The notes under the pieces: model-generated
Seen by the model: the letters and a program-made list of their open reading frames with translations, nothing else
Told to the model about the DNA's origin: nothing
Database searches by the model: none
Origin: Ampelocalamus luodianensis
Lineage: Eukaryota; Streptophyta; Magnoliopsida; Poales; Poaceae
DNA length: 64,000 nucleotides
NCBI GenBank assembly: GCA_036346255.1
Contig: CM070626.1
Coordinates: 14,904,001 to 14,968,000 of the forward strand
Direction: 5' to 3'
Made by a program: the position numbers and the translations under genes
Part shown: positions 34,772 to 46,049 of the stretch, one piece after another
How the letters are laid out: each line of letters begins with the position of its first letter
Position numbering within the stretch: position 1 is the stretch's first letter

Positions 34772-35608
34772 AAATTACAAAACGAGGTAGTTGTCTCAAA
34801 AAATTACAAAAATAGACTCCTGTCGCTAGTTCATTTGGCGACAGGTTCCTCAACTGGCGACAGGTATCTAGGATTTTTAAAATATAGTAAATAAATTCAA
34901 AAAATTACGAATTTGTTTGTGGAGCTTCCTGCTACAATGTTCTTGCTTGTGTAATTTTTTCATAATTTTATCCCTTCTAAATTTGTCTCCAAAATTCATT
35001 TAACTATACCATTTGTAGGAATTTGTATATATACCAAATGAGGTCCAAAAATTATGAAATTTGTTTTGAACGCTCCTTACATAGTGTAATTATTTTTGTA
35101 GTTTTTACAGGATTTTATATGATCTAAAATTATCTAAACAATTCTTAATTTAGGTTCTTGATGCAGTGTACTTGATTGTGTAAACTGTTAATTTTAGAGA
35201 TAATTTTTATCATATAAAATTCTTTAAAAACTAAACAAACAATAACACTATGTAAGGAGCGTTCACAAAAAATTGCATAATTTTTGGACCTCATTTTGTA
35301 TATGTACAAATTTCTACAAATAGTATAATTAAATGAATTTTGGAGACAAATTTAGAAGGGATAAAAATATGAAACAATTACACAAGAAAGAATATTGTAT
35401 CAGCAAGCTCCACAAAAAAAAACTCGTAATTGTTTGAGTTTATTTACTATATTTAAAATTCTAGATTCTGCCGCTTGATTGAACTAGCGACAGGAACACG
35501 CCTACAGCATTGGGGTTCACATGCCGATTCAATTGGCGATAGAACGATGCCGATGAATCAAGCGACAGGACCTATTTTTGCAATTTTTAAGATGACTACC
35601 TAGTTTTG

Positions 35609-35613
<5 letters not shown>
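34772..35613. repeat. Foldback element with ~370-420-bp inverted arms
   Basis: The left arm (about 34772-35145) and the reverse complement of the right arm (about 35190-35613) match over nearly their whole length. Shared blocks include ATCCCTTCTAAATTTGTCTC followed by CAAAATTCATTTAA, and AACGCTCCTTACATAGTGT. The unpaired centre is about 45 bp. The arms differ by scattered substitutions and by an extra stretch in the right arm near 35480-35560. Each arm also has internal CCTGTCGC/GCGACAGG pairs. No coding capacity is seen. A transcript through it would fold into a long hairpin. Confidence 0.8.

Positions 35614-35673
<60 letters not shown>
35612..35673. repeat. (TA)n microsatellite, about 31 units
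   Basis: An essentially pure alternating AT run directly abuts the outer end of the foldback's right arm. Frames read through it have no meaning. Confidence 0.95.
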
Positions 35674-35677
<4 letters not shown>

Positions 35678-35689
35678 TCAAAAAATCGC

Positions 35690-36059
35690 GCCACGGCCCG
35701 CGGACGGACGCGACGTGAACGGCCGTGAGCGAGGGAATCGGGTGGACGCGCGAGCGACGGAATCGGGCGAGTGCAAGCGCGTTGACGCACGATCAAAAGG
35801 GAGGGCCTCTTCGGGTGATGTGGAGCGCACAGGACCGTGGGCTCCCACGTAGCGCAGCGCTTCCCGATCAGGCGGGTACGAGCGGCGAAGCGCGATCGAA
35901 CGGTGTTCGTCTTTCGAATGACGTGGAGCGCGCGGGGCCAAGCTTTTCCACGAAGCGCAGCAGGCGGGATCATGCGACCACGAGTGGGTGCGGAGGCGAT
36001 CGGACGGACGTCATTTTCCGGACGATGTGGCCCTGGCGAGAGGCTGCGAATTCCTCCGG
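35690..36059. other. GC/CpG-rich stretch with an internal duplication
   Basis: No convincing protein is encoded on either strand. Two blocks starting GATGTGGAGCGCACAGG (35817) and GACGTGGAGCGCGCGGG (35920) are similar over about 65 bp and include CACG(T/A)AGCGCAGC and a CAGGCGGG motif, so this is a short imperfect tandem duplication. It may be a decayed promoter or CpG island, or part of a transposon. Confidence 0.35.
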
Positions 36060-37245
36060 CTGTTAAATAAGGTAATAAAGTAGCTTCAATTTTGATAGTG
36101 CAATTTCCTTTGAAAGGGGGGTTAAGAGCGTCCTACCTAGCCTTTGAATACCCTAAGCTTTCGTGTATATACCGTACTATTTTTATGATTAGTGGCTAGT
36201 ATACGCATCCACAACATTGATATTCATATCCATACATAATATACATACAACATGAAATAAATAGGCATTAAACTTAAACGTTTATGTAACAAGTTATATT
36301 GCACGATCGACCGGCCAAATTAAAACTCAAATATAAAAGGTAAACAACGAAAGCATACCAATTAAAACCCAAAAAGTCCAACGGTGTGCCTGTCCATACC
36401 CGCATGCAACCAACAAGGACAAACCCTAGAAAGACACGTCACCGTACCCTCTAGTAGCGGGTGCCAAGAACGCGTCATCCATAATCGGTTCATGCTCATA
36501 CTCTGAAAAATAATTTAAGTAAGATTGAATATGTTTTGTACTCGACGAGACTTGTAGTGTATCGCAACATAATATATATGCAAGGCTATCAAATGGTGAG
36601 ACTCTACGCTACAAGTTATTTTCAGAATTAAGCAAGTTTAATTTGCAATATCGATGTGTAATAATTTGCAACCGAAATTTTAAAGAGCAGTTGACATGTA
36701 ATGAAACAACGAGTATACGACTTTAACAATAGTAAATCACAACCCTCCTCGGCTGCAATCATCAACTCATTTCAGCCATAGACATGACACACACATACCA
36801 ACAATCCATCCCATCATTTTCTAACAAACCGTTTTTGTAAAAGTAAACACTATACTTGATAAAACTACACTAAGCACGCTCATGACCACGAGCATGGCTA
36901 TTTTAATAGATTTACACTTTGTAGAAGTGTAAAACTTTAACCACATGATATGAGGTCGCTAGGTTGTTTGGTATCCGTCGATACCACCACACACAACATT
37001 ATAGTATATAGTCTAGAGTTCATTACGTGCCTTTACATGACCTAGTCCTAACCTTGCACTAGCCCGACGAATGACAAACCATCATATCACCCAGGTACAC
37101 CCCCGTTTCAGTGAGCATCCACTGTTGTATCAGCAAGCTTTGGTCCCAACACCTTGGTGAATGGAGCCTTTTCAAGCAAACGTACACACGTATGCTCTGT
37201 ATTACCGCGGCCTACCAAAATACAAGGATACTCCTAGATAACTTA

Positions 37246-38185
37246 GAGTGTGTTTGGATGGGTGTATGAGTTGGTGCCTGGATGAGATGGTTCAGGATAT
37301 GTCCTGGTCCATGCATTTGGTTAGATTACTGGAACGAAACCATCTGGGACGAGTTGGTTCAAGTGTAGGGAATATTTGACAAAGATGCTAAACCAACTCA
37401 TTCGCCAAAATTGGCCGAACCACACGGTAGAGGCTCGTCCGACTCATGTGCACTCACCTCCCAAGCGCGCTAGCTCGCATCTGTTGGCAGGATGAGGTGC
37501 GGTGGCCACCTAGGCGCAGTGTGCGAAGGTAGCATGGCCCAGTGGCGGCCCAACGGCAATGCGACGGCCCAGGTGACGGCATCGGTGCAGCTGGAGCAAC
37601 GACTGGCTAGCGTGAGCCAACGATGGCAGAGCCCGATGCTACAGCAGTAGCCCGGCGGTGCAGAGGCGGCGGTTCGACCGGATCTGGTCGACCGAAGGAA
37701 GAGGGAAGAGAGGAGACAGAGAGGGAGAAGGAGGAGGGAGAAGTTTGCTGGAAGAAAGAATGAGGAGAGGTGAGAAGAAGGAAATAATGAAGAAGAAAGA
37801 TAGAAAGGGGGAAAGGAAGACTATTGGCTAGAGAAAAGAAAAGGAGAAAAGAGAGAGAGAGAAAATAAAGGAAGGTAAGGAGAAAAAAGAGAAAGGAAGA
37901 AAAGAAAAAAAAAGAGAAGAAAAGAAAAGGGAGGAAGGAAGAAAAGAAAACTGTGGGTGGTAACCTTACCATTGCTAGAGGCGAGGTCACCAAACATAAC
38001 CTCATTTGTCAAACCAAATACCATTTTGAACCATCCAAGATCATCCTATCCAAGTAAACAATAAAATATTGTTTCATCCAATCCCATCAACCAAACATCA
38101 AACTTGTATCATCCCATCTAGGATCATTATATCCATCATGTACAATCACATCCCATTCTCCTGGTTCACCCAACCAAACACAACC
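37246..38185. mobile_element. PIF/Harbinger-like non-autonomous element with TTA duplication
   Basis: The left end GAGTGTGTTTGGATGGGTG and the inverted right end GGTTGTGTTTGGTTGGGTG match at most positions. Both are flanked by TTA (37243-37245 and 38186-38188). A TTA duplication with a G(N)GTGTTTGG-type terminus is characteristic of PIF/Harbinger elements. The 940-bp body has no transposase. Its centre (37680-37950) is a purine-rich tract, and a low-complexity frame there is not a gene. Confidence 0.7.
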
Positions 38186-40294
38186 TTATTCAGCTACGAC
38201 TATCCCATACTATCACATGTGTTTGTACTCTTAGACTTAGATTGGCACATCGAAGTTTAGCCCTTAATTAACCCTAGAGAGAATCTCCTCCTAACTACAT
38301 GCGAGAACATAGTCTCACACTTTTTAGTTTATATTATAACTCGCCCGCGTCAAAAACCATGTTTTTCATTTTCATTGTTATACCAAACTAAGAGAGGTAA
38401 CCCTCTAGTCCAACATTTCAAAATCTCCCAATTCCATACACGATTTTTTTTCAAATGTTCAAATATAGTAAAAACTAGAGCTCGGCTAAGCGTCTAGTTA
38501 ATATTCGTAATCGAAATACCCAAATGGGCAGTATCTACAGTATAATCCATGTCCTAAAGGCTACAACAGTAAGGATATCAACATATCAAGGATGATCATG
38601 CATAGAATAGGAATTTAGCTATTTTACCCGTAAATATAGCAATTTTAGCCAAACATACACACATGCATAATAGATTTTGTAAAACAAAAAAATAATTATT
38701 TTAATGGGATCAACATGGTCAAAGGAGGTGCTTGCCTTGCTCAGGTTGCTCACAAAGTGAGGTTGCTTGATCGTCAAATATCTCGTTCTCGATTCGACAT
38801 CTATTCGAAAGAGCCAAAAATAAATCATAAATAGTAAAATAAATTCAATATCAACAAAATCCAAATATTTTTGTATATTCATATAGATCATGAATTTATA
38901 TGAATTTATAAAAAAATAATCATCCAATTTGGAGTTCATATGCAAAAGTTATTAGCATTTGAAATTTGCCCAGTTTGAAAAATCCTGAAAAATAAGAGAA
39001 TGTGTATTCCCTTTGAAATGAAAGAGGTTTTTCTATTTTTACATTAACCTAAAAATTAATTTCTTACATGTGGGCCCTACATGTCAGCCTCTCGGGTTTT
39101 AAATTCTTGTTTTTATTTAAGAAAACAATGATGGTCCCACGTGTCATAAACTCGTTAGTTATTAACTAAGTAATTAACCCTAATTTTTTTTGTCCCGAGT
39201 TAACCCTCTGACAAGTGGGGTCCACTTGTTAGCCTCTCGGGTTTTTAACGTGTTTTGTTAACAGAAAGAGTGAGTGGGTCCTGCATGTTAGTGACTCATT
39301 TACTAAAACATGTTTAAATTTGGTTTTCAATTAGTTTTTCGGTCGGCCCCACATATCAGTGACTACTCACACTTAACCACTGTGATTAATGCTAAGCTAA
39401 TCCTAAACACGAGTAGGCCCACTATCACAGAAAGAGAGAGAAGGAGAACATAGCACAGTGTGCCACGTTGGCTCAGCGAGCTCGCCGGTGGCGAACGGCA
39501 CAGAGGCTTAGCTCGGGAAGGGGCAAAATGGATTCCTAGCACGACGGCGATTCTATCGGGTAGTGGCGGTGGCCAGAGAGATGGACGGAGGCGGCGCTAC
39601 ACCAGCGAGAAGCGGCGGAGATTCTTGGGCTTGTGGTGACTTTCACGAATGGAGCAAAAGCAAAGCGAATGATGGTGCGCATGAGCGCTAGAGGGCTATT
39701 GCAATGCCATTAGAGGCGGCACGGGGACCCATTTTCACCACAGCGGTGGTGACAACGCTTTCCGAAGTGGCACCATGATCGGCTACGGTGACTTCTATGC
39801 TACGGTAGCTAAACATCCAAACCAATTATTAGCTCTAGGGGACTACGAGAAGCTCCCCAAGGGTGTTAACGATGTCGGACGATGGCCGGAGAGCTTGGAG
39901 CAGCGACAAGCAGCGGCAACGACGATGGCTTCACTATGAAGATGCTCTACGGTAGTGGAGATGCTATAAGGAGTCACGCATTAGCTCACGAGTGTGCTAA
40001 GGATGGTGAAGGAAGAAGGAATCAACCAGAGACTCATCGAGGTGGCAGCAAATAGCAAAGATGTTTGTAGCGGCTAGATTTGGGGAAGAAGCGCGATCTC
40101 AGTAATTCTCTGCATATGGACCAACATCAAGCGAGGGAATAGCATCAGTAGGGTATAGAGCGCATAGTGACATGGTTGGGAAAGGTTTGAGTTCACCAGA
40201 ATAGCGGGAACGTGAAGGCATGGATCGGGTGCGCGCCGAAGGTAAAGAAGACGATGGTGTGATCAGGTTATAGAGCTCCAGGGGCTACATCAAG

Positions 40295-41080
40295 TAGGGT
40301 TGTTCGTTCGGTATTTTCTATAAATATGGTTCGATAAATGTGGTACATTCAATAAATACAGTGTTGTTAGGTCGGTAAATATGATATTTTTAAAAAGACA
40401 GTTCAGTATCAGTAAATACCAATTTATTTCAGTATGGTATTGGTAAATACCATATTTACCAATGTTGACGCGAATTGAGAACAAATGAACAATATTTACC
40501 AATACTTACGCTACTAGTGGGTCTAAACCAACTTGATTTAGGCTAAGTAAATTACAAAGAACTAGTCAGCTAGCCCACGCAGGATAATAAATTACAGTTG
40601 CAGTGCTGTTGCTCTTCAGTTTCTAGAACTAGTTGTCAGTTGCCATGGCTTTTGGTTCTAGATATGCACCATGTATATGTAATTATGTATGCAAGTGTTG
40701 CCAATTCAAGTCAACTAATGGATCAAATCGAGGGGATGGTCCGTCCTTGAAGTCTCCATCAAGTACCATCTCAGATTTTTTTAGAGGTGTGCCATCTCAA
40801 CTTCTGGTCTGAGTCTGACAATCGGTCCGGCAAGGGCTAAAGGCACCAAAACATGCGCCCCTACATGTTAGTCTCTAGTTGGGCCATGGGGAGAGGGTGG
40901 GCTGGCTGGCTGGGCTGATGGAGCGCAACCTTTTTCGGTGATTTTGGTTTTTAGCAGGTTTTTACGAAAAAACAAATTATATTAAAAATCATATTTCTGG
41001 AAACCGAACATAATACCAGTCAAACCGAGTTAACCATCATGGTTTGGTTTTTTTTATTCGGTGCACAAGTGAACAGCCTA
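40295..41080. mobile_element. hAT-like non-autonomous element with 8-bp duplication
   Basis: An exact 8-bp duplication, ACATCAAG, lies at 40287-40294 and 41081-41088. The ends are TAGGGTTGTTCG at the left and TAGGCTGTTCAC as the inverted right end, an imperfect short terminal inverted repeat of the TAG(G)G-type common in plant hAT elements. Subterminal TTCGGT and ACCGAA motifs are repeated, as expected for hAT transposase binding regions. The 786-bp body has no coding capacity. Removing it restores continuous LTR sequence. Confidence 0.82.
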
Positions 41081-42359
41081 ACATCAAGCAAAGGAATATC
41101 ATGAGTGAGGTATGAGGTCCACGGTGACGCGGGTGTCGAGGGGAGAGAAGCTCACCAGAGGTGGCGGTGGTGGTGTAGAGCTTGCTCATCGGTGTCGAGA
41201 ATGACAACATCTCGTTCTTGGTGGGAGGAAATGGTGACGCGGTTAGGGGCTTAAGTACGGCTGAAAATATCATGAGTTAGACTACGAGAAAATGGCGGGG
41301 GCTATGAGAACTCGAGGGAGCTTTCTGGCTCTCCGCCCATTCGAGAAAAGGCACTGACAGGAGGGTGGTTGGCGCGGCAGGGTGATGCACGATGCAGCGC
41401 GGAGGCGACAGGAGCAGGTGAGCGCAAAAAAGCTGGCGGCGTCGCATTCCGGGGGCGGGAAGAGCAGGCACGGCGCACTAGCTAGCTAGCGCGACGTGAG
41501 CTGGATGAAGACCTCTTGCCGGTGGGACCAGAGTGTCAGTGAGAGCGAGCGAGGGGAGCGGGAGGGTGGCGAGCATGTGTGGAGAAGGGTGCGTTGGCTT
41601 TCGGCCCAATGGGGCGGCAGGGATAGGTAATTGATTTGAAAATTTTGAAAATGGCTGAGGGGTTTATGGGATTTCTAAATTTTGCAAACAAGCTCCAAAA
41701 ATTATGAAACATTTTGTAAAGGCTCCTCACACAGTGTAGTTGCTTGTGTATTTTTTTACAAAATTTTAGATGTTTGTAATTTTTCTCAAAAATTCCCTTA
41801 AGGCTACTATTTGTATGTAAATGCAATAATTGATTTGAGAAAATTTCAAAAATATGCTCAAAATATGTCCACATTTATTCTCAGTACAATTATCCCAAGT
41901 TTGGATTTTTTTGGATGTTACAAAGAAAAAGGGACCATCTAATTCCCACGCGACTGATTTTTTGTGATTTTTCAATCATCTTGATCCCATGTCTACTAGT
42001 CATATGTTGTGTCGTTGCTACACTGTATTGTTTTTATTGTTGCTAATGGGCCCGTCGGCTTGCAATTTCGACCCATTAATCTAGTTTGGGCTTTAACCAG
42101 GTTTAGGCTATGGTGTGGTGTCTTCATGTAGCATTTTGGGTTGTTCACAAATCAACGACCTTGCATTGGACTTATCGAGAAAACCACATTACATCTCACA
42201 AAAATAAGTTATTTCGCATCTCTCAAATGACAACCACCTTGTAGTTCATAGCAGTTCATACATGTCTTCTCAATTCAAAGAAAATTATCTCTATTAAATC
42301 TAAGCTATTCTCTTATATGACTAATTCATGCAATACGAAAATAGAGACAAAATCTGACA

Positions 42360-42720
42360 TGGTAAAAAAAGGCTTGTAAACCCCCTATAGACATATAAGC
42401 AATAATAACTTTGTAAGACGGACAACACAAATATTAGGCGTGGTGAACACCAATATAAACAAACAATTAATTACTTCTAAACTGGATAGAAGAACTTAGG
42501 CCTAGAAAACCCTTAGAGAGACAAACAAAGAGTTATTACTAATCTAGATTAAAAAATCATAGGCTTAGTGAACCGACATAGACAAAAAAAAAGCTAAGCA
42601 AACATTAGGCCTAGTGAACCCCATGGAGACAAACAAAGAATTATTTCTAAACTAGATAAATAAAAACTTATGCCTAGTAAGCCCTTGTGGAGATAAACAA
42701 AGGATTAGTGAAACACTATG
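42360..42720. repeat. Imperfect 55-75-bp tandem repeats
   Basis: Five to six diverged units contain TTAGGCCTAGTGAACCCC and GGAGACAAACAAAGAATTAT (starts near 42362, 42434, 42499, 42552, 42606, 42664). Spacing varies and the units carry small indels. Confidence 0.6.
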
Positions 42721-43189
42721 GAGATAAAATTGCATAACCCCTTAAAATTTAACAGATGTAGACATCTAAAACTTAATCATCTAAATGTATTAATTCATTG
42801 AACTTGGAATGGGAACTTCCACAACAATAGGACTAAAATTGCATAATATATTTCACGGCAAATTTAATAAAACTTTTACGTGAGTTTTCATTTGTTAGGA
42901 ATCTTAATAAATTTTTCCCTTATCAACATACCAAATAAACATTGTGTCCTACTTGGTTAACGAATAAAAAATTACAGAGACATAAAATTTTAATCTATCC
43001 TAGACAGATAACAACCATTAACTTGATTAACCCCAATTAAAAACAAATACAATCTTTCAGAAGAAATCAATCTATCCTAGAGAAAAAATCAACAATCCTA
43101 AACTTCATAGAACCCTTTAGAAATGAGAGAGAAAAATATATTAACTTGATAGATACAAAATTGAACACCAATTGATGTAAAATTACATA

Positions 43190-43880
43190 ATGGCTAAGAA
43201 ATAAATTTTAATTTAAATAGGCCGCAAGTTGATATCTGTTAGGTTTAATCATTGAGATATTTCCTTCTAAAACATATTAAATGTAGAAACAAAATACAAG
43301 TCACACACACAATGAACTAAAATTGCAGAAGTCCTAACATTCAAATTTTAACAAAAATAGTGTGCAAGTTGACAACATTAACAAATTTTCATAGAAATAC
43401 CCTTCTAAAATATATTAAATGAAGAAACAAAATATAAGTTACACCTAATGAACTAGAATTGCAGAATTCCTGATAATGCATTTTTTTTCTTAAAATGGTA
43501 TGGAAGTTGATAGCACTAATGCATTTTCATACATAATTTTTCTACTAAACCATGGTAAATGTTGAAACAAATTCACCTTAAACACCTAATGAACTAAAAT
43601 TGTTGAATACCTATCACTGGAATTTTAATTAAAATGCAATGCAAGTAAACATGTTGTGAACTTTTCATAGAGAACTTTCCTTCTAAACATTTTAAATATA
43701 GAAACACTTATAAGCTACACACCAGTTGCACTAAAATTGCGGAATACCGAATACTATAATTTTAATTAACAAGGAATGCAATTTCACATATGTTTGAAAT
43801 ATTTGTAGAGAATTGCTTGTTTAATAGAAACCAATATAAGTTACACACCAATTTCCCTAAATTGTAGCATACATAAGACT
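43190..43880. repeat. Imperfect ~137-bp tandem repeats, about five units
   Basis: Recurrent blocks are (A)TGAACTAAAATTGC(A/G)GAA, TTTTAATTAAAAT.G.ATGCAAGT and CTTCTAAA(A)CAT.TTAAAT, at about 43210, 43348, 43488, 43622 and 43760. Divergence is substantial, so the array is old. Confidence 0.6.
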
Positions 43881-44149
43881 GAAAATGAATGCATCTACAT
43901 GGAAAGAAATTTCTTGTAGCATATAAAAAAAATTGCTATATCACACTGCAACTAAAAAAATATTTCCTTCCATACGAAGACAAGTAAAAGCTAACAGATG
44001 GGACTACAACGAAGAATGTTCAGGGATCAACCAAGAAACAAAAGATTAGATAAACAAGGAGTTAAATTTTGAACCATAGTAATTTATTTATGGATGATGT
44101 AATTATTGATGAGTGATGTAATTTGAACATGGATACATTGTAAACTATT

Positions 44150-44624
44150 GATGGACACACTAAAGTAAATTTTCAAACTAGATAAACAAGCACCATCAAA
44201 GACATATGACATGATTTTCCCTAGTGATGCTAGTTTCAAGAAGGTATCACATGCCTTCTCAGCTGAAACACGATGTTGCACAGATGAAACAACAGTGACA
44301 AATACATTAACTTGAAATGGTGAACATCCAAATATCATAGTTCAGAAAAAGCATATGTTGTAAGTTTGCATAATTGTTTTTGTTCATGATAATTGCTCCA
44401 GGAAAGCATAACAAATAATGGAATTGGGATAAACCTTTGCCTTTGCTTCACAACGGCCAACAAGCAGTCACACATGTCGTGAGAGGTAATCAGCAATTTG
44501 GTTTCCTTCGTACCAAGGTAAGAAAGTGGTAACCAATCTCCAGGACCTCATCGATTTTCCAAAAAGTTTCTTTGATGGCTACAGTTGACTGTTCAACCTG
44601 TACTAAACCCAAAATCTAACCCAT
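44150..44624 (-). pseudogene. HIR (hypersensitive-induced reaction) protein pseudogene, band-7/SPFH
   Basis: The minus strand from 44624 begins MG, a TAG stop, then ILGLVQVEQSTVAIKETFWK and IDEVLEIGYHF. Plant HIR proteins begin MGQ...VQVDQSTVAIKETFGKF, so the third codon has probably gone from CAG to TAG. A frameshift follows, then LPWYEGNQIADYLS, another stop, and GRCEAKAK. After an apparent intron, 44308-44160 gives VNVFVTVVSSVQHRVSAEKA and KIMSYVFDGA, the next part of the SPFH domain. HIR proteins associate with the plasma membrane and promote hypersensitive cell death. With stops and shifts in the first 100 codons and later exons not found, this copy is dead. Confidence 0.72.
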
Positions 44625-44639
44625 GATGAATCTGCACAC

Positions 44640-46049
44640 AAGAAAAATAACCATCACATAAGATACCAAGAACCAAAGCTTTTATTACAACTAAGCAAAG
44701 CGCAAAGACAAGAATATTTAATCATAACCCTCGGATATCCTAACTTTAAGACCTAGCAGAAACTATGATTTAATCTCATTGTCTACAAATCCAGAGTAAC
44801 TTTAGGATAACAACTATGTGACTGTTAATCACTTCAATCACTCATCCATCAACCCTTAGATCATCTACATAACCATGTGTAGATCAAAGTTGTTAACAAA
44901 TACAGCTGCAAATTAGTGTTCAAGGGTTAATCGCTAATATATAATCCCAGAAAGAGGGAGGATTCAAAGAGTTTTGTGCAAACAAAAAGGGGGAAAAAGG
45001 AGGGGGAGACAGAAGAAACATATTAGAAGCATTCCACAACACCACATGAGGAACTCATCAAACTATCCTGATTAAGCAAAATCACTCAAAAGTAGACACT
45101 CGCCTACTGAAGTGAAGTCATAGAGTTGCTTTGGTCAAAATAAAGCTCTGATATAGAAGTGTCACAGATGGTAAATGTTAGAACCTAGGAGAGTAGCAAT
45201 CATTGAAGTACTGAATAATATAGTTATAAACTATCAATTAGCAAAAGCTAAATAACAGAGGAGCAACGAGTGAAAATTTTTGTGGTATCTCCACCACTAA
45301 AGTTCTAACTTTCTAGAGGTGATTACACCAAATGAGATCATAAGAAGATGGAGACCCACGGCAAACTACAAATATCCAAAGATGAATAGATTGTCTAGAT
45401 TACTTGATTATATAAACAGAATAGTGCCCTTTTACCCAACTAGTTCTAATTCCAACAAAAGATTGTATCACTACAAAAGCTGCTCAAATATCTGAACAGA
45501 TCTAAAATCAAAATAAAAAGACATGAACGCGCTATGTACACTTTCTAAGGTCGAAGAATCTAAGCACGAACATACACGACATCAGCAAGTGAGAGGCATA
45601 CCCTTTTCCACGATGGTGGGAGAAGTGCTTCCTGAGGAGGGATCCAATGGACTATTGAGCCACACCTTGAGTACTCAAATTTGCAATGCGACATCTTGCC
45701 TTAACTCCTCTTTACCTGCACACATCATAAAACACTATAAATCCATCAGATCTATTGGGAAAAAAGCACATCAAACCAACTACAAATCAACAGATTCACA
45801 GCCCTAGAATCGTATGAACAAAAGGTTGCTCTAAAATACTAACCTAGAAGTTGGAAGAGGTGAGGATGACAATAGAAGCTGCACCTCTCAACTCTGGAAC
45901 ACTGTTGTCCGCTGCGAATCATAGACCGAAAACCCCAACCCTGGACCATATGGACCAAGCGGAGAGACAAGGACAACAAGCAACAACAACGAGGAGTGGG
46001 ACCCTGTTGTAGATCTCACCGCCGAGCCGCCCGTCGCTGTGAATCATCG
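44640..46049 (-). other. Possible 5' untranslated exons/introns of the HIR pseudogene
   Basis: On the minus strand a moderately GC-rich stretch (about 46040-45847) ends CCAACTTCTAG followed by GTTAGTATT, a plausible exon end and splice donor, and TGTGCAG occurs at about 45717-45723 as a possible acceptor. HIR genes often have introns in the 5' leader, so this could be the old leader. This is inference from position only; no protein is encoded. Confidence 0.25.

Larger units (their letters stand above)
36060..41922 (-). mobile_element. Minus-oriented Ty3/gypsy-type LTR carrying two DNA transposons (left end uncertain)
   Basis: The right end is GGATGTTACA at 41922, so on the minus strand it starts TGTAACATCC. 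At about 36877-36950 the conserved gypsy-LTR segment appears in the minus sense in weakened form. The motifs CATGTGGGCCC and CTCGGGTTTT at 39060-39240 are typical of these LTRs. A Harbinger-like element (37246-38185) and a hAT-like element (40295-41080) are inserted, so the LTR itself is about 4.1 kb. The left end near the TGTT at 36060 is a guess: the five bases after the right end (AAGAA) were not found there. Confidence 0.5.
41923..44149. other. AT-rich DNA with two degenerate tandem arrays, no gene
   Basis: No open frame of interest. The tandem arrays at 42360-42720 and 43190-43880 occupy much of it. The stretch lies downstream, in the minus sense, of the HIR pseudogene and may include its eroded introns and later exons. 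Confidence 0.45.

Noticed and set aside
35596..35973. 125-residue minus frame containing repeated Ile-Tyr
   Set aside because: Translation of the (TA)n microsatellite joined to a GC-rich stretch.
37607..38005. 132-residue Phe/Leu/Ser-rich minus frame suggesting a membrane protein
   Set aside because: It is the complement of the purine-rich core of the Harbinger-like element; apparent hydrophobicity comes from CTT/TTC codons.
45523..45807. 94-residue plus frame
   Set aside because: No domain and no homologous motif recognised; it overlaps the possible leader region of the minus-strand HIR pseudogene.
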